Origin: Ottelia alismoides
Taxonomy: Eukaryota; Streptophyta; Magnoliopsida; Alismatales; Hydrocharitaceae
Assembly: GCA_037367405.1 (NCBI GenBank)
Contig: JAZKJV010011400.1
Location: 5,826,501-5,890,500, forward strand
Direction: 5' to 3'
DNA: 64,000 nt
The position numbers and the translations under genes were made by a program. Under the pieces are notes generated by a model. That model saw only the letters and a list, made by a program, of their open reading frames with translations. It searched no databases and was not told where the DNA came from. This document shows positions 15,985 to 24,052 of this stretch, one piece after another; the first letter of the stretch is position 1; every line of letters starts with the position of its first letter.

Positions 15985-16566
15985 TTATACCAACTTGTCC
16001 CGCACATCCATCAATGCAAACCCCAGCAAATTCTGTCCCTGCCAAGTCGCTGGATTCTTGGCTCGTTCATCATCAGCCATCAAGCCAATGCCCCAAATGC
16101 GATCATAGGGGCTGGCCTCAACAAGAACCAAGTTACCAGTACCAACCAGAAATGCCCTTAATTCACCGTTCTGCTCAAACTTGGCTAGATTGCCCTCGGT
16201 GACGAGCCGCCGTGCGTTGGCCTTCCAAAGATCGTCATCAAAGTTCTTCACGGTTCGGCCAAGAGCCTTGGCGGTCTTAGGATCAGATGACTCAAGAATC
16301 TTTGCCAAAGATTCGTCATCGCCAAACAAACGTGCTTTAGAAGCCATCATCCAATGTTCGGCTGTCTGGTAGACTATCTTGTCGATCACGAATGGGGATT
16401 CGTACCACTGGCTGAAGCAAGACTTGGAAACCTTGCCGTCCTTCGGCGGTTGATGTCCCCAGAAAAACAGGTACTCGAACTGTTCGCCGTTTGAGATTCG
16501 TGATCGCAATTTTTCAAGATCAAGCATGTCCAAGCCTATTGTTAGATGATTCGCTTCGGACACCAT
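15985..16566 (-). CDS. NADAR-family protein (ADP-ribose/NAD-related)
   Basis: A 193-residue protein (180 if it starts at the internal ATG at 16527, whose N-terminus MLDLEKLRSRI looks more natural). Hallmarks of the NADAR (DUF1768, YbiA-like) family are FFWGH near residue 34, YQTAEHWMMASKARLF near 66-81, LGRTVKNFDDDLWKANARR, and the C-terminal DRIWGIGL...W.GQNLLGFALMDVRD. NADAR enzymes remove or process ADP-ribose on guanine or on NAD-derived metabolites and often occur next to ADP-ribosylating toxins or in anti-phage loci. Here the gene starts the minus-strand NADAR - HNH - RlmJ-like set and faces the lipoprotein gene at 16584, with the two starts only 18 to 57 nt apart. Confidence 0.85.
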   Translation of the reverse strand: MVSEANHLTIGLDMLDLEKLRSRISNGEQFEYLFFWGHQPPKDGKVSKSCFSQWYESPFVIDKIVYQTAEHWMMASKARLFGDDESLAKILESSDPKTAKALGRTVKNFDDDLWKANARRLVTEGNLAKFEQNGELRAFLVGTGNLVLVEASPYDRIWGIGLMADDERAKNPATWQGQNLLGFALMDVRDKLV

Positions 16567-16583
16567 TTTATAGGATAAGGTTC

Positions 16584-17447
16584 ATGTTGAGATTGATTGT
16601 CTGGGTTATTGCTGCCGCTGGGCTGTTTGGCTGCGATGCCCCAAAGCCGCCAGCACCAACAACAGTTACGCAGCAGCTAATTAAGCAAGTTTCAGGTGTG
16701 ACACTCGCAGTGATAGGCTGGAATGTCGAATCAGGTGGAAGTGATCCCGCAGTCATCGCAAAGCAACTCAGTGAGCTTGGCGGTTATGACATCTACTGCC
16801 TGTCTGAAGTTGATCCTAAGACCTTTGACCAGAATGTAACTGCACTTGGCAGCAAGTTCACGTCAATCAATGGGAACACTGGCAGAGATGATCGACTGCA
16901 AATCATCTTTAACAAGGAGCGATTTGAGTTACTGGAGCAAAAGGAGTTGATGGAATATCGAGAGTTCATCTTGAATAATGGAACGCATAGATCACCGCTC
17001 TATGCTCGGCTCAAGGACAAAACAACAGGACTCCAGTTCATTGTAATGAACAATCACCTTGCTCGTGGAAACGCCGACCTGAGAACTAAACAAGCTATTG
17101 GTCTAAGGGAATGGGCTAGAGATCAAAGCGTTGCGGTCATCAACATCGGTGACTTCAACATGGACTTTGATTTTCGTACTGAACGTGGCAACGAAGCGTT
17201 TCCTGAGATCATCAGGGACAATATCTTCACTTGGGTTAGGCCCGTTGAACTGATTGACACCAATTGGGCCGACAACGATGGTGATGGTAAAGACAACTAT
17301 CCAGATTCGATGCTGGACTTTGCGTTTGTGTTTGGTCCTGCAAAGGATTGGAAGCCAGTTTGCAAGGTCATTGTTCGTGATGGTGATTTTCCAGATGACA
17401 AGACGACCAGCGATCACAGACCAATAGAGTTGAGGTTCGAGTTATGA
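16584..17447 (+). CDS. Endonuclease/exonuclease/phosphatase-family lipoprotein
   Basis: A 287-residue protein starting at 16584 with AGGATAAGG just upstream. A short hydrophobic leader ends in GLFGC, a lipobox that predicts membrane anchoring. The rest is an endonuclease/exonuclease/phosphatase (EEP) domain: NVES near residues 52-55, LSEVD near 75-79, NHLARG, GDFNMDFDF near 195, a DSMLDF segment, and SDHRPIEL close to the end with the catalytic His. An extracytoplasmic DNase or phosphatase is implied. The stop overlaps the next start (ATGA), and three coupled genes follow, so it belongs to the same unit. An exported nuclease would fit action on incoming DNA, but the substrate is not shown by sequence. 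Confidence 0.8.
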   Translation: MLRLIVWVIAAAGLFGCDAPKPPAPTTVTQQLIKQVSGVTLAVIGWNVESGGSDPAVIAKQLSELGGYDIYCLSEVDPKTFDQNVTALGSKFTSINGNTGRDDRLQIIFNKERFELLEQKELMEYREFILNNGTHRSPLYARLKDKTTGLQFIVMNNHLARGNADLRTKQAIGLREWARDQSVAVINIGDFNMDFDFRTERGNEAFPEIIRDNIFTWVRPVELIDTNWADNDGDGKDNYPDSMLDFAFVFGPAKDWKPVCKVIVRDGDFPDDKTTSDHRPIELRFEL

Positions 17448-19174
17448 ATGTTTTTGAAGAGAAGTTTCCAACGCTGTGTGAACTTCTGGAAGGCACCGAA
17501 TTTGAGCAGGACACAATGGCGGCTAGTGGCTTTTCGCAAGAGGAATTAGAGCAAGCTATTGAGTCAGGTGTATACGCACTTAACGAATTGATGGCCTTGC
17601 TTTATGGTGCAGTTTACCCGCAATGGTGGATCGGAGATGCACTTGAGTTTGAAAGCAACTTGGCCGTGATTGTGTCAACCGTTGGTATTGATGCGACCCG
17701 CAACGCTTTCAAGAGACAACTTCTTGTCGAGGCTTCAATGAAAGACAAAAGTTCAAACAAGAGTCGCAAGATTGCGAAAGACCAACTTGAAGACGTTCGA
17801 TACGAAGTGTCTGTAACAGCAAAGGCTTGCAAGGTATTAGACAAAAACTCGATTCAACTCGAATATCCTATAGCGGATAGTAGCAAACAGGTGCGAGACT
17901 GGAAGAACTCAGATATCTATGGAAAGTTTAGGGGGCATCCAGTCAGAATTGAAGTAACCGTACTCCACGAGGAGTTGCCTCCTAGTATTGACATTGAAGT
18001 TGATGAAATAATCACTAATTCAATCATATCATCAGGCTTCAATGTTACGCTTGGAGCAATCGTAACCGACAAGGCACAAGCAGAACGAACCAAGTCGATC
18101 ATCGAGTTGCTGCACGACCATCACGACAAGACAGGTGGCAGCAAGTTTGAATTCGAGGGCGTTACTCTGGAATGGAATGGTCACGTCTATCAAACCGAGA
18201 ATAGGGCATCCCCCATCGAACGTATCTACTTTTACAGCGTAGCAGACTTTCCCCACGCAGCTTCTCTTCGAGAGATTATACATCCTTGCATCGTAAGAAA
18301 CCTAACGCCAGCTTATGTGTTTGAAGATTTTCCGAATCCACCAGGAGTTGTTACGTCTGCCGATTTGCCCGATTCGCCAAAAGATGCTCCATTAAGCAGC
18401 AAAATACGTTCGGCAATCGAACGAAAGTTAGATCAATGCGAAGATGGGGCGCTCAACATTGTTGCATTTGGTGTCCCATCCCCAATGTACGATATTGATC
18501 TCGATAATGCCCTCAAGGGGACTGCTTTGGTTGAAGTGCCATATTGGACCGACAAGCATCGAGTACGACACTTGGGAGAAGCCCAGCCTACACGGGCCAC
18601 AAAAGCGCCTTTTGTGCCAGAGAAGGCTCTTAATTCAGATCATGATAAAGAGCAGTTCCTCGATGCCTTTCGTAAGTTGTCGGCTGTTTTGAGTATTCGA
18701 CTTGGTAGCTATTCACAATGTAAAGTGATCAAGAATCCAAACGCTTTGATTCAGATGCAGGATGAATTAGTCCAAGCACTCACCATGTCATGCGATAAAC
18801 CTTCAGGTGTTATTGCGACAAGCTCAAACTCTACCAAAAGAGTGAACGTCAGGAATATTGAAACCAAAGATACGCTTTGGATAGAGATCGTTGAGAACTT
18901 TGTAGGTGTATGCGGCTCAATTGAAGAAGCCCGTAGAGTTCTTTTGCAGTTAAGGCAAACCGGGCAAGCAGTTGCGGAGCTAAAAAAGGCCGTGGACGAT
19001 TTGTTTTCTAAGGGGCCATCGAGTGACAAAATCAAATTCTGGTCCATGACGAATGAAGAGGCGGCAATGTACTTCGTAATTGATTGTGGTGGGTATGAGC
19101 AGGCGATTTCTATGCTTGAAGCCTACGCCGCAAAACCTGAGAGCCATGATATTGAAGATCAATACGAAGAATGA
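17444..19174 (+). CDS. Unrecognised 576-aa protein in coupled defence-type operon
   Basis: The start overlaps the upstream gene by ATGA and the end overlaps the next start by ATGA, so the reading frame is well supported. I do not recognise the family. The N-terminal 100 residues are acidic and helical. Around residues 160-185 there is SDIYGKFRG...RIEVTVLHEE, faintly like a nuclease core (D...ExT) but without the expected Lys. The C-terminal third has helical regions and ends with an acidic tail. There is no signal peptide or membrane segment, so it should be cytoplasmic. It could be the sensor or recognition subunit of the four-gene set; that is speculation. Confidence 0.65.
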   Translation: MNVFEEKFPTLCELLEGTEFEQDTMAASGFSQEELEQAIESGVYALNELMALLYGAVYPQWWIGDALEFESNLAVIVSTVGIDATRNAFKRQLLVEASMKDKSSNKSRKIAKDQLEDVRYEVSVTAKACKVLDKNSIQLEYPIADSSKQVRDWKNSDIYGKFRGHPVRIEVTVLHEELPPSIDIEVDEIITNSIISSGFNVTLGAIVTDKAQAERTKSIIELLHDHHDKTGGSKFEFEGVTLEWNGHVYQTENRASPIERIYFYSVADFPHAASLREIIHPCIVRNLTPAYVFEDFPNPPGVVTSADLPDSPKDAPLSSKIRSAIERKLDQCEDGALNIVAFGVPSPMYDIDLDNALKGTALVEVPYWTDKHRVRHLGEAQPTRATKAPFVPEKALNSDHDKEQFLDAFRKLSAVLSIRLGSYSQCKVIKNPNALIQMQDELVQALTMSCDKPSGVIATSSNSTKRVNVRNIETKDTLWIEIVENFVGVCGSIEEARRVLLQLRQTGQAVAELKKAVDDLFSKGPSSDKIKFWSMTNEEAAMYFVIDCGGYEQAISMLEAYAAKPESHDIEDQYEE

Positions 19175-19725
19175 CCATCATCGTTGCCAACAAGAAGTCC
19201 AAGCCCGACAACCTTCGTAAAAAATTCGGCGATGACATCGAGATCATCGACGTAACATCGAAGGCTGTTGAACCTTGGGTTCGTTTCAGCCCATTTTGGC
19301 CTCATGGCAATATTCCTGTTCCATTTTCAGACGGTGTAATAGCAACTTGTGTTGAAGGAGTCTGGCAGGCGCTCAAGGTGTTTGAGTCCCAAGACGTTGA
19401 CGAGTCCAAGTTGCACGTCACCAACATGAAGGGGCTAAAGCGAACTGTAAGGAGTCTTGGCAATGTTCGTGGACATCGCAAAGGATTGAACGGCAAAGAA
19501 CTGCTGGCGTACCGTGAGGCTCGTGAATTGATCTACCTGCCAATCTACAAATGGATGCTTGAGAACTGCGTCCAAAAGGAAGTTCAAAGCCTAAGAAAGA
19601 TCGAATCAGAGAGACAGGTGGTTTTGCTTGATTACACGACGAATGGCGACTTGGACGATCTCAGCATGCCATTGTCTCATGCTGCCCTGGTAAAGAGATT
19701 CATTGAGAAAGACTGGCCGGTTTGA
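19171..19725 (+). CDS. DUF6939-like small protein
   Basis: A 184-residue protein with the conserved-looking segments IDVTSKA, VRFSPFWPHGNIPVP, CVEGVWQALKVFE, MKGLKRTVRSLGNVRGHRKG and LIYLPIYKWMLENCV. I associate this pattern with the uncharacterised DUF6939 family, from memory and not from a search. The FSPFxPHG followed by VEGxWQALKVF is loosely reminiscent of the NADAR pattern (FW...YQTAEHWMMASKA), so a distant relation to ADP-ribose-handling proteins is possible. It is coupled on both sides: ATGA overlap upstream, 14 nt to the next gene. The function is unknown. Confidence 0.7.
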   Translation: MTIIVANKKSKPDNLRKKFGDDIEIIDVTSKAVEPWVRFSPFWPHGNIPVPFSDGVIATCVEGVWQALKVFESQDVDESKLHVTNMKGLKRTVRSLGNVRGHRKGLNGKELLAYREARELIYLPIYKWMLENCVQKEVQSLRKIESERQVVLLDYTTNGDLDDLSMPLSHAALVKRFIEKDWPV

Positions 19726-19739
19726 AGTAGAATTCCATC

Positions 19740-20879
19740 ATGCCACAATCCATACCTCCAGGACTAACGAAAGAACACATCCTCCGAACTCTTGCGGAGA
19801 TTGATGATGGTCTTGCGCATCCATTTGGTAAGGCAACTGGGTATGAATTGGTTCATGACGGCAAGAAGTATGCACCCAAGGCAGTTGTTGGATTGGCTTG
19901 TCGCTACTCAATTGGTCGAATGCTCACGCCTGAAGAGTTCAGTGGCGGTGAAGCTCCTGGTCAGGCAAACTATGTTCTACGGAAACTCGGCTTCAACGTC
20001 GTTCGCAGGGGTGAAGAGGACGAGGAGAAGCCAGCCAATTGGACAGAACAGGAAGTTAGTCTGATCGTTACTGACTATTTCAAGATGCTCGAACTAGAGC
20101 TTTTGGGGCAACCATACAAAAAGTCTGACCACCGCAAGGAGTTGGCGACGAAACTCCAGAATCGCTCATCAGGTTCCATCGAGTTTAAGCACCAAAATGT
20201 CAGCGGCGTTTTGGTCGAACTTGGGTTGCCCTATATCGAGGGCTACAAGCCCAGAAGTAACTACCAGGGGATACTTGCTAAAGAGGTCGAGAGCTTCCTG
20301 GATGCTAATCCTGGCTTCCTGGAGAAGCTGGCAGTTGCGCCAGCGGTTAATCCAGTGCAGCCCAAGACAATCATCGCACCGAATCTGGACCAAATCATCG
20401 AATCGCCACCAGAAAAGTCGGTCTTGCCGAAAGCGACCAGCAAGCCGTGGCTATCACGAAAAACAAGACGACGAGATTTCGCAGAAATTGATGCTGCCAA
20501 TCGTCAACTTGGAAAACTTGGTGAACAGTTCGTTTTTGAGTTGGAACAATATCGGCTCAAGGCTGCTGGCCGAGATGATCTGGCGCAGAGGGTACTTTGG
20601 GCTTCCAGGGATATTGGCGACGGGCTGGGTTTTGACATCCTGTCCTTTGACGACACCGACGACTCCGAAAGAATGCTGGAGGTCAAAACCACTGGCCTTG
20701 GCAAATTCTTCCCGTTTTACGTCACCGGAAATGAGGTACGCTGCTCGGAGGACATCCCGGAACAGTACAACCTGTTCAGGGTGTTTGATTTTGGCCGTGA
20801 CACCAGGCTTTACATCCTTCACGGGTCGCTGCGGGAATTGTGCCAGCTTGACCCGGTGCTGTATCGGGCGGTGGTGTGA
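19740..20879 (+). CDS. ScoMcrA-N-like / DUF3883 restriction endonuclease-like protein
   Basis: A 379-residue protein. Residues 1-85 (GLTKEHILRTLAEID..., YELVHDGKKYAPKAVVGLA) look like the N-terminal head domain found in ScoMcrA-type modification-dependent nucleases and related proteins. Residues 255-379 resemble DUF3883: NRQLGKLGEQFVFELE, GFDILSFD and MLEVKTTGLG, giving the E...D...ExK arrangement of PD-(D/E)XK nucleases, then FRVFDFGRDTRLYILHG. The middle region has a low-complexity Pro/Lys linker (about 205-245). It is the last gene of the four-gene plus-strand set, just before the island junction. A nuclease reading DNA modification is the most likely role. Confidence 0.75.
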   Translation: MPQSIPPGLTKEHILRTLAEIDDGLAHPFGKATGYELVHDGKKYAPKAVVGLACRYSIGRMLTPEEFSGGEAPGQANYVLRKLGFNVVRRGEEDEEKPANWTEQEVSLIVTDYFKMLELELLGQPYKKSDHRKELATKLQNRSSGSIEFKHQNVSGVLVELGLPYIEGYKPRSNYQGILAKEVESFLDANPGFLEKLAVAPAVNPVQPKTIIAPNLDQIIESPPEKSVLPKATSKPWLSRKTRRRDFAEIDAANRQLGKLGEQFVFELEQYRLKAAGRDDLAQRVLWASRDIGDGLGFDILSFDDTDDSERMLEVKTTGLGKFFPFYVTGNEVRCSEDIPEQYNLFRVFDFGRDTRLYILHGSLRELCQLDPVLYRAVV

Positions 20880-20978
20880 GGATGGGCTTTAGATGCAGAA
20901 AGCGATTTCAGCCGCAGTAGTGCTTCTAGTATTCGTGGCTTCACTTCATGGCGAAGATTGGAGTTTTTGCAAGAAAGT

Positions 20979-21194
20979 TCAGCAATCGAAATTGGTAGAA
21001 CCGAGCCGAGCTTCGATCCACTTGTCGATCCTGCTCCGATCAAATTGCCAATTTCCACCAGACGATGTGTCCTGCGAAATGCAATCCGCTGGGATCGTTC
21101 CTCGTCTCGCCAAATGTCGAATTGCTGTCGTGGTACGCTTCAGCCGAACAGCAACGTATGCGGCATTCACGGTTTCCCCCGGAGATTCAAGCAT
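20979..21194 (-). CDS. Excisionase-like HTH DNA-binding protein at the island junction
   Basis: A 71-residue ORF on the strand opposite the false N-terminus of the comM remnant. It reads NAAYVAVRLKRTTTAIRHLARRGTIPADC...NWQFDRSRIDKWIEARLG, a standard winged-helix/MerR-like pattern (helix_turn_helix_17 type) as found in excisionases and small mobile-element regulators. There is no strong ribosome-binding site, and no integrase gene is in view. Its position between the island and truncated comM suggests it is a leftover of the element that inserted there. Confidence 0.6.
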   Translation of the reverse strand: MLESPGETVNAAYVAVRLKRTTTAIRHLARRGTIPADCISQDTSSGGNWQFDRSRIDKWIEARLGSTNFDC

Positions 21195-21243
21195 TTCCTC
21201 GCCGGAAAACGAAACGTCGATCTCCGCACATTTTGACAGCTTC

Positions 21244-21942
21244 AGCGATGCGGGGTTGGTCGGTGGTGGCAGTCCACCTTCGCCCGGTGAGATCAGCTTG
21301 GCGCATCACGGCGTGTTGTTCCTGGATGAGTTGCCTGAGTTCAATCGGCGGACGCTTGAGGTTATGCGGCAGCCGCTGGAGGATCGCATTGTCACCATCT
21401 CGCGAGCTTTGCGGAGCACGACCTTTCCAGCCAACTTCATGCTGGTGGCCGCACTCAATCCGTGCCCTTGCGGTTTCCGCACCGATCCACGGCGCAATTG
21501 CAACTGCACCCCGATTCAGATCGAGCGCTACATGGCCAGAATATCTGGGCCGCTGTTGGACCGGATCGATATTCACATCGAAGTGCCTGCCGTGCCGTTT
21601 CAAGATTTATCCGCTGGCACGCCCGGTCTGGGCTCGGAGGAAATGCGAGCCGATGTCCTGACAGCCCGGCGCCTGCAGCGCGATCGCTTTCAAGATGAAT
21701 CGATCCAAACCAATGCGCTGATGAACAGTCGACAACTGCGCAAGTACTGCGTGCTGGATAACCATTCGCGGAATGCGCTGCGCGACAGTGTCCACGAGAT
21801 GGGGCTGTCTGCCCGGGCTCACGACAAGATCCTCCGCGTCGCCCGCACGATCGCCGACCTGGCCGGCAGCGACACCATCGAACTGCATCACCTCCACGAA
21901 GCCATCAACTATCGCATGCTCGACCGGCAACTCATGCAATAA
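21244..21942 (+). pseudogene. comM: comM (yifB) C-terminal fragment, 5'-truncated
   Basis: About 232 codons match the C-terminal half of ComM/YifB, a Mg-chelatase-like AAA+ helicase used in natural transformation: SDAGLVGGGSPPSPGEISLAHHG..., FLDELPEFNRRTLEVMRQPLE (Walker B and sensor region), LVAALNPCPCGF, GPLLDRIDIHIEVP, and the C-terminal LSARAHDKILRVARTIADL. The Lon-like N-terminal domain and the Walker A segment are absent. The open frame extends back to 20893, but those 117 codons are unrelated to ComM and lie opposite an HTH gene. In another frame just upstream, RRSPH may be the last trace of the conserved FRSPHH motif, followed by a frameshift. The gene cannot make a working ATPase. 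It was probably cut by arrival or rearrangement of the island. Confidence 0.85.
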
Positions 21943-21959
21943 AAATGGGGTCAGGTCTC
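21943..21959 (+). repeat. Left terminal inverted repeat of the RAYT element
   Basis: AAATGGGGTCAGGTCTC, starting directly after the comM stop codon (its TAA ends at 21942). The exact reverse complement occurs at 22687-22703 on the far side of the transposase gene. Confidence 0.85.
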
Positions 21960-22002
21960 ATTTTTCGTAGATGGAGTTAGATTCTTTAAAAGGAGTGAAG
22001 CG

Positions 22003-22695
22003 ATGGCGCGACAACGCCGGGCTGACGAGGCCGGAGGGATCTATCACGCACTGAATCGAGGCAATCGACGGGCGACGATATTCCACAAGGATGCAGACTA
22101 TTGGGCTTTCGAGAACATTCTCAGCGAAGGTCTAGAACGTTATCGAGTTGAGATCTTTTCCTATGAGTTGATGCCCAATCACTTTCACCTCATCCTTCGT
22201 CCGGGAATTGACGGAGAGATGGGGCGATTTATGAAGTGGGTTGGAGGCACCCATACTACGCGATACAACTTTCACTACAAGGCCGTTGGTCAAGGGCACG
22301 TTTATCAGCAACGCTTTAAAAGTTTCCCAATTGAGGATGATTCGCATTTCTACACAGCTTGTCGTTACGTGGAACGCAATGCGCTCCGTGCGGGCTTGGT
22401 AGAGACGGCGGGCGCATGGCGCTGGGGATCGCTTAACCGCTGGCTCAATCAACCCGAGCGCTGTCCGCCACTGTTGTCCCCGTGGCCGATAGCCAGACCA
22501 GATGACTGGATGCAACGGGTCAACAGTCCTTTGACGGATAGCGAACTGGAGGCCATTCGCAATTGCGCCCAGCGCGGCCAACCGTTCGGCAGCCAAAATT
22601 GGATCGAACAATTAGTTCAACGGCTAGGATTGCCAACCTCAAAGCGACCAAGAGGCCGACCACGGAAGTCCACAAGCTCGATTATTGAGACCTGA
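22003..22695 (+). CDS. REP-associated tyrosine transposase (RAYT, Y1_Tnp)
   Basis: A 230-residue single-stranded-DNA transposase-like protein of the TnpA_REP family: ARQRRADEAGGIYHALNRGN at the start, FSYELMPNHFHLILRP with the HUH metal-binding His pair near residues 62-64, HVYQQRFKSFPI, and YTACRYVERNALRAGLVE with the catalytic Tyr region near 120. A basic tail (SKRPRGRPRKS, AT-hook-like) ends the protein. AAAAGGAG lies about ten bases upstream of the ATG. It is flanked by 17-bp inverted repeats, the right one containing its stop codon. RAYTs are linked to the spread of REP palindromes, and GTAG-headed hairpins of that kind occur at several places in this window. Confidence 0.92.
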   Translation: MARQRRADEAGGIYHALNRGNRRATIFHKDADYWAFENILSEGLERYRVEIFSYELMPNHFHLILRPGIDGEMGRFMKWVGGTHTTRYNFHYKAVGQGHVYQQRFKSFPIEDDSHFYTACRYVERNALRAGLVETAGAWRWGSLNRWLNQPERCPPLLSPWPIARPDDWMQRVNSPLTDSELEAIRNCAQRGQPFGSQNWIEQLVQRLGLPTSKRPRGRPRKSTSSIIET

Positions 22696-22703
22696 CCCCA
22701 TTT
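22687..22703 (-). repeat. Right terminal inverted repeat of the RAYT element
   Basis: GAGACCTGACCCCATTT, the exact reverse complement of 21943-21959. The transposase TGA (22693-22695) lies inside it. Together the two arms bound a 761-nt unit. Confidence 0.85.
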
Positions 22704-22726
22704 ATTCGTTCAAGGAAAGCAACTGA

Positions 22727-24052
22727 TTGATCAAGCCTAGAATTCTGATCGCTTGGGTTGTGTTGTCCGTTGTCGCGGTTGGTGTTTACTTGGGCCAGTC
22801 ATGGTTATGGCCCGAGGCGGTAAAGCAACCGCGCCAGTCGCGGCAGCCTCGTCACACGCTCGAGCAGGCTTCGCAGGCGGAACTGGCAGCAAGCTTGGGC
22901 ATCGAAAACGCGGACAGCCGCGGTGCGCCTGGCGATCGGCCAGTGATCGATGTTGAGCGCTGGCAAACGGTAGCCGATCAAGCCCTGGATAAAGTGCGGC
23001 GCGAGTATCCCGGCAATGCCCAAGCGGAACACTTATGGGGCGTGGCTCAAATGCGTCTCAAACGCACGAAGTTGGCCGAGCCCAGTTTGCAAGCGGCTAT
23101 CCGGTTGGCTCCAAGCGACTGGCAAATGCGAATCGATTACGCGGAACTGCTGATGCAATTGGGACGAAACGCGGAAGCACTCGCCACTCTGGATAGCCTT
23201 AAGACCAACGCTTCATTGCCTTCGGCCTGGTATGAACTCTTGGCCGAATGTCACCAACGACTGGGCGATCTGGAAGCCGCGCGAACCGGTCTGCAGAAGG
23301 TCGTAGAACTGAACCCGCAGAGCGAACCGGCTTGGATCAGGCTGGGTGCATTGGAGCTGCAACGCGCGCAGGCTGAAGCCGCAGAGGCTGCGGCGCGGCG
23401 AGCCCTTGAGCTCAATAGCCAAGCCGCCGAAGCCTGGCAACTGCTCGGCCGAGCCCTGGCACTGCAGCAGAAGACTGAACAATCTCGCCAAGCCCTCAAG
23501 AGCTGGCAGCAACTGGTCAGCACAGCTACCAAATCGACCGAGCAAGCGGCCTTTGAAGTGCGTCATGCGCAGGACATGGGACGCGTGCTAGGCAGCATCT
23601 TTCGCTCGCTAGGGCTGTTCTATCAAAGCCTCGGTCGCACCGCAGATGCAGAAACCATGCTGGCTCGCGCCCTGGAAGTCAACGATCAGGATGCTCTCGC
23701 CCTGGCTAGTTGGGCCGCGATCGTGCGACGGCTGGGCGACTTCGAACGGGCGTTGCAACTGAATCGTCGCTTGTTGACGATCGCCCCTCAAGAACCGGCT
23801 CATTATCAGAACCTGGCAAACCTGTATATGGAGCTGAATCAACCGCACGACGCTGAAGCCGCGCTGCGCCTGGCCTGCATGCGATTGCCAGAGGATGGTC
23901 GGCTGCATGAACTGCTCGCCAGGTTCCTGATGCTACTGAATCGCCCCAAGCAAGCGCTACCCATAGCAGAGCGAGCCAACCAATTGCTGAAAACGGCCGC
24001 CACTGCTCAACTGGTCGCTGACATTACCCGCGCCGCCGAGAATCAACCGTGA
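22727..24052 (+). CDS. Membrane-anchored tetratricopeptide-repeat protein
   Basis: A 441-residue protein beginning at a TTG with AAGGAAAG upstream. One N-terminal membrane segment (ILIAWVVLSVVAVGVYLGQ) is followed by a low-complexity basic stretch and then TPR repeats over roughly residues 95-430 (for example NAQAEHLWGVAQMRLKRTK and PSAWYELLAECHQRLGDLEA). It should sit in the cytoplasmic membrane with its repeats outside, as a scaffold. It overlaps the CRTAC1-type gene by four bases, a TPR plus FG-GAP pairing typical of planctomycetes. The exact role is not known. Confidence 0.85.
   Translation: MIKPRILIAWVVLSVVAVGVYLGQSWLWPEAVKQPRQSRQPRHTLEQASQAELAASLGIENADSRGAPGDRPVIDVERWQTVADQALDKVRREYPGNAQAEHLWGVAQMRLKRTKLAEPSLQAAIRLAPSDWQMRIDYAELLMQLGRNAEALATLDSLKTNASLPSAWYELLAECHQRLGDLEAARTGLQKVVELNPQSEPAWIRLGALELQRAQAEAAEAAARRALELNSQAAEAWQLLGRALALQQKTEQSRQALKSWQQLVSTATKSTEQAAFEVRHAQDMGRVLGSIFRSLGLFYQSLGRTADAETMLARALEVNDQDALALASWAAIVRRLGDFERALQLNRRLLTIAPQEPAHYQNLANLYMELNQPHDAEAALRLACMRLPEDGRLHELLARFLMLLNRPKQALPIAERANQLLKTAATAQLVADITRAAENQP

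Noticed and set aside
1..21200. Integrase or tRNA attachment site for the island
   Set aside because: No integrase gene or tRNA was found in the window; the left end of the island is outside it.
20893..21243. N-terminal extension of the comM fragment with an apparent signal peptide
   Set aside because: The 117 codons do not resemble ComM, which needs a Lon-like domain and Walker A here. They are opposite a better HTH gene.
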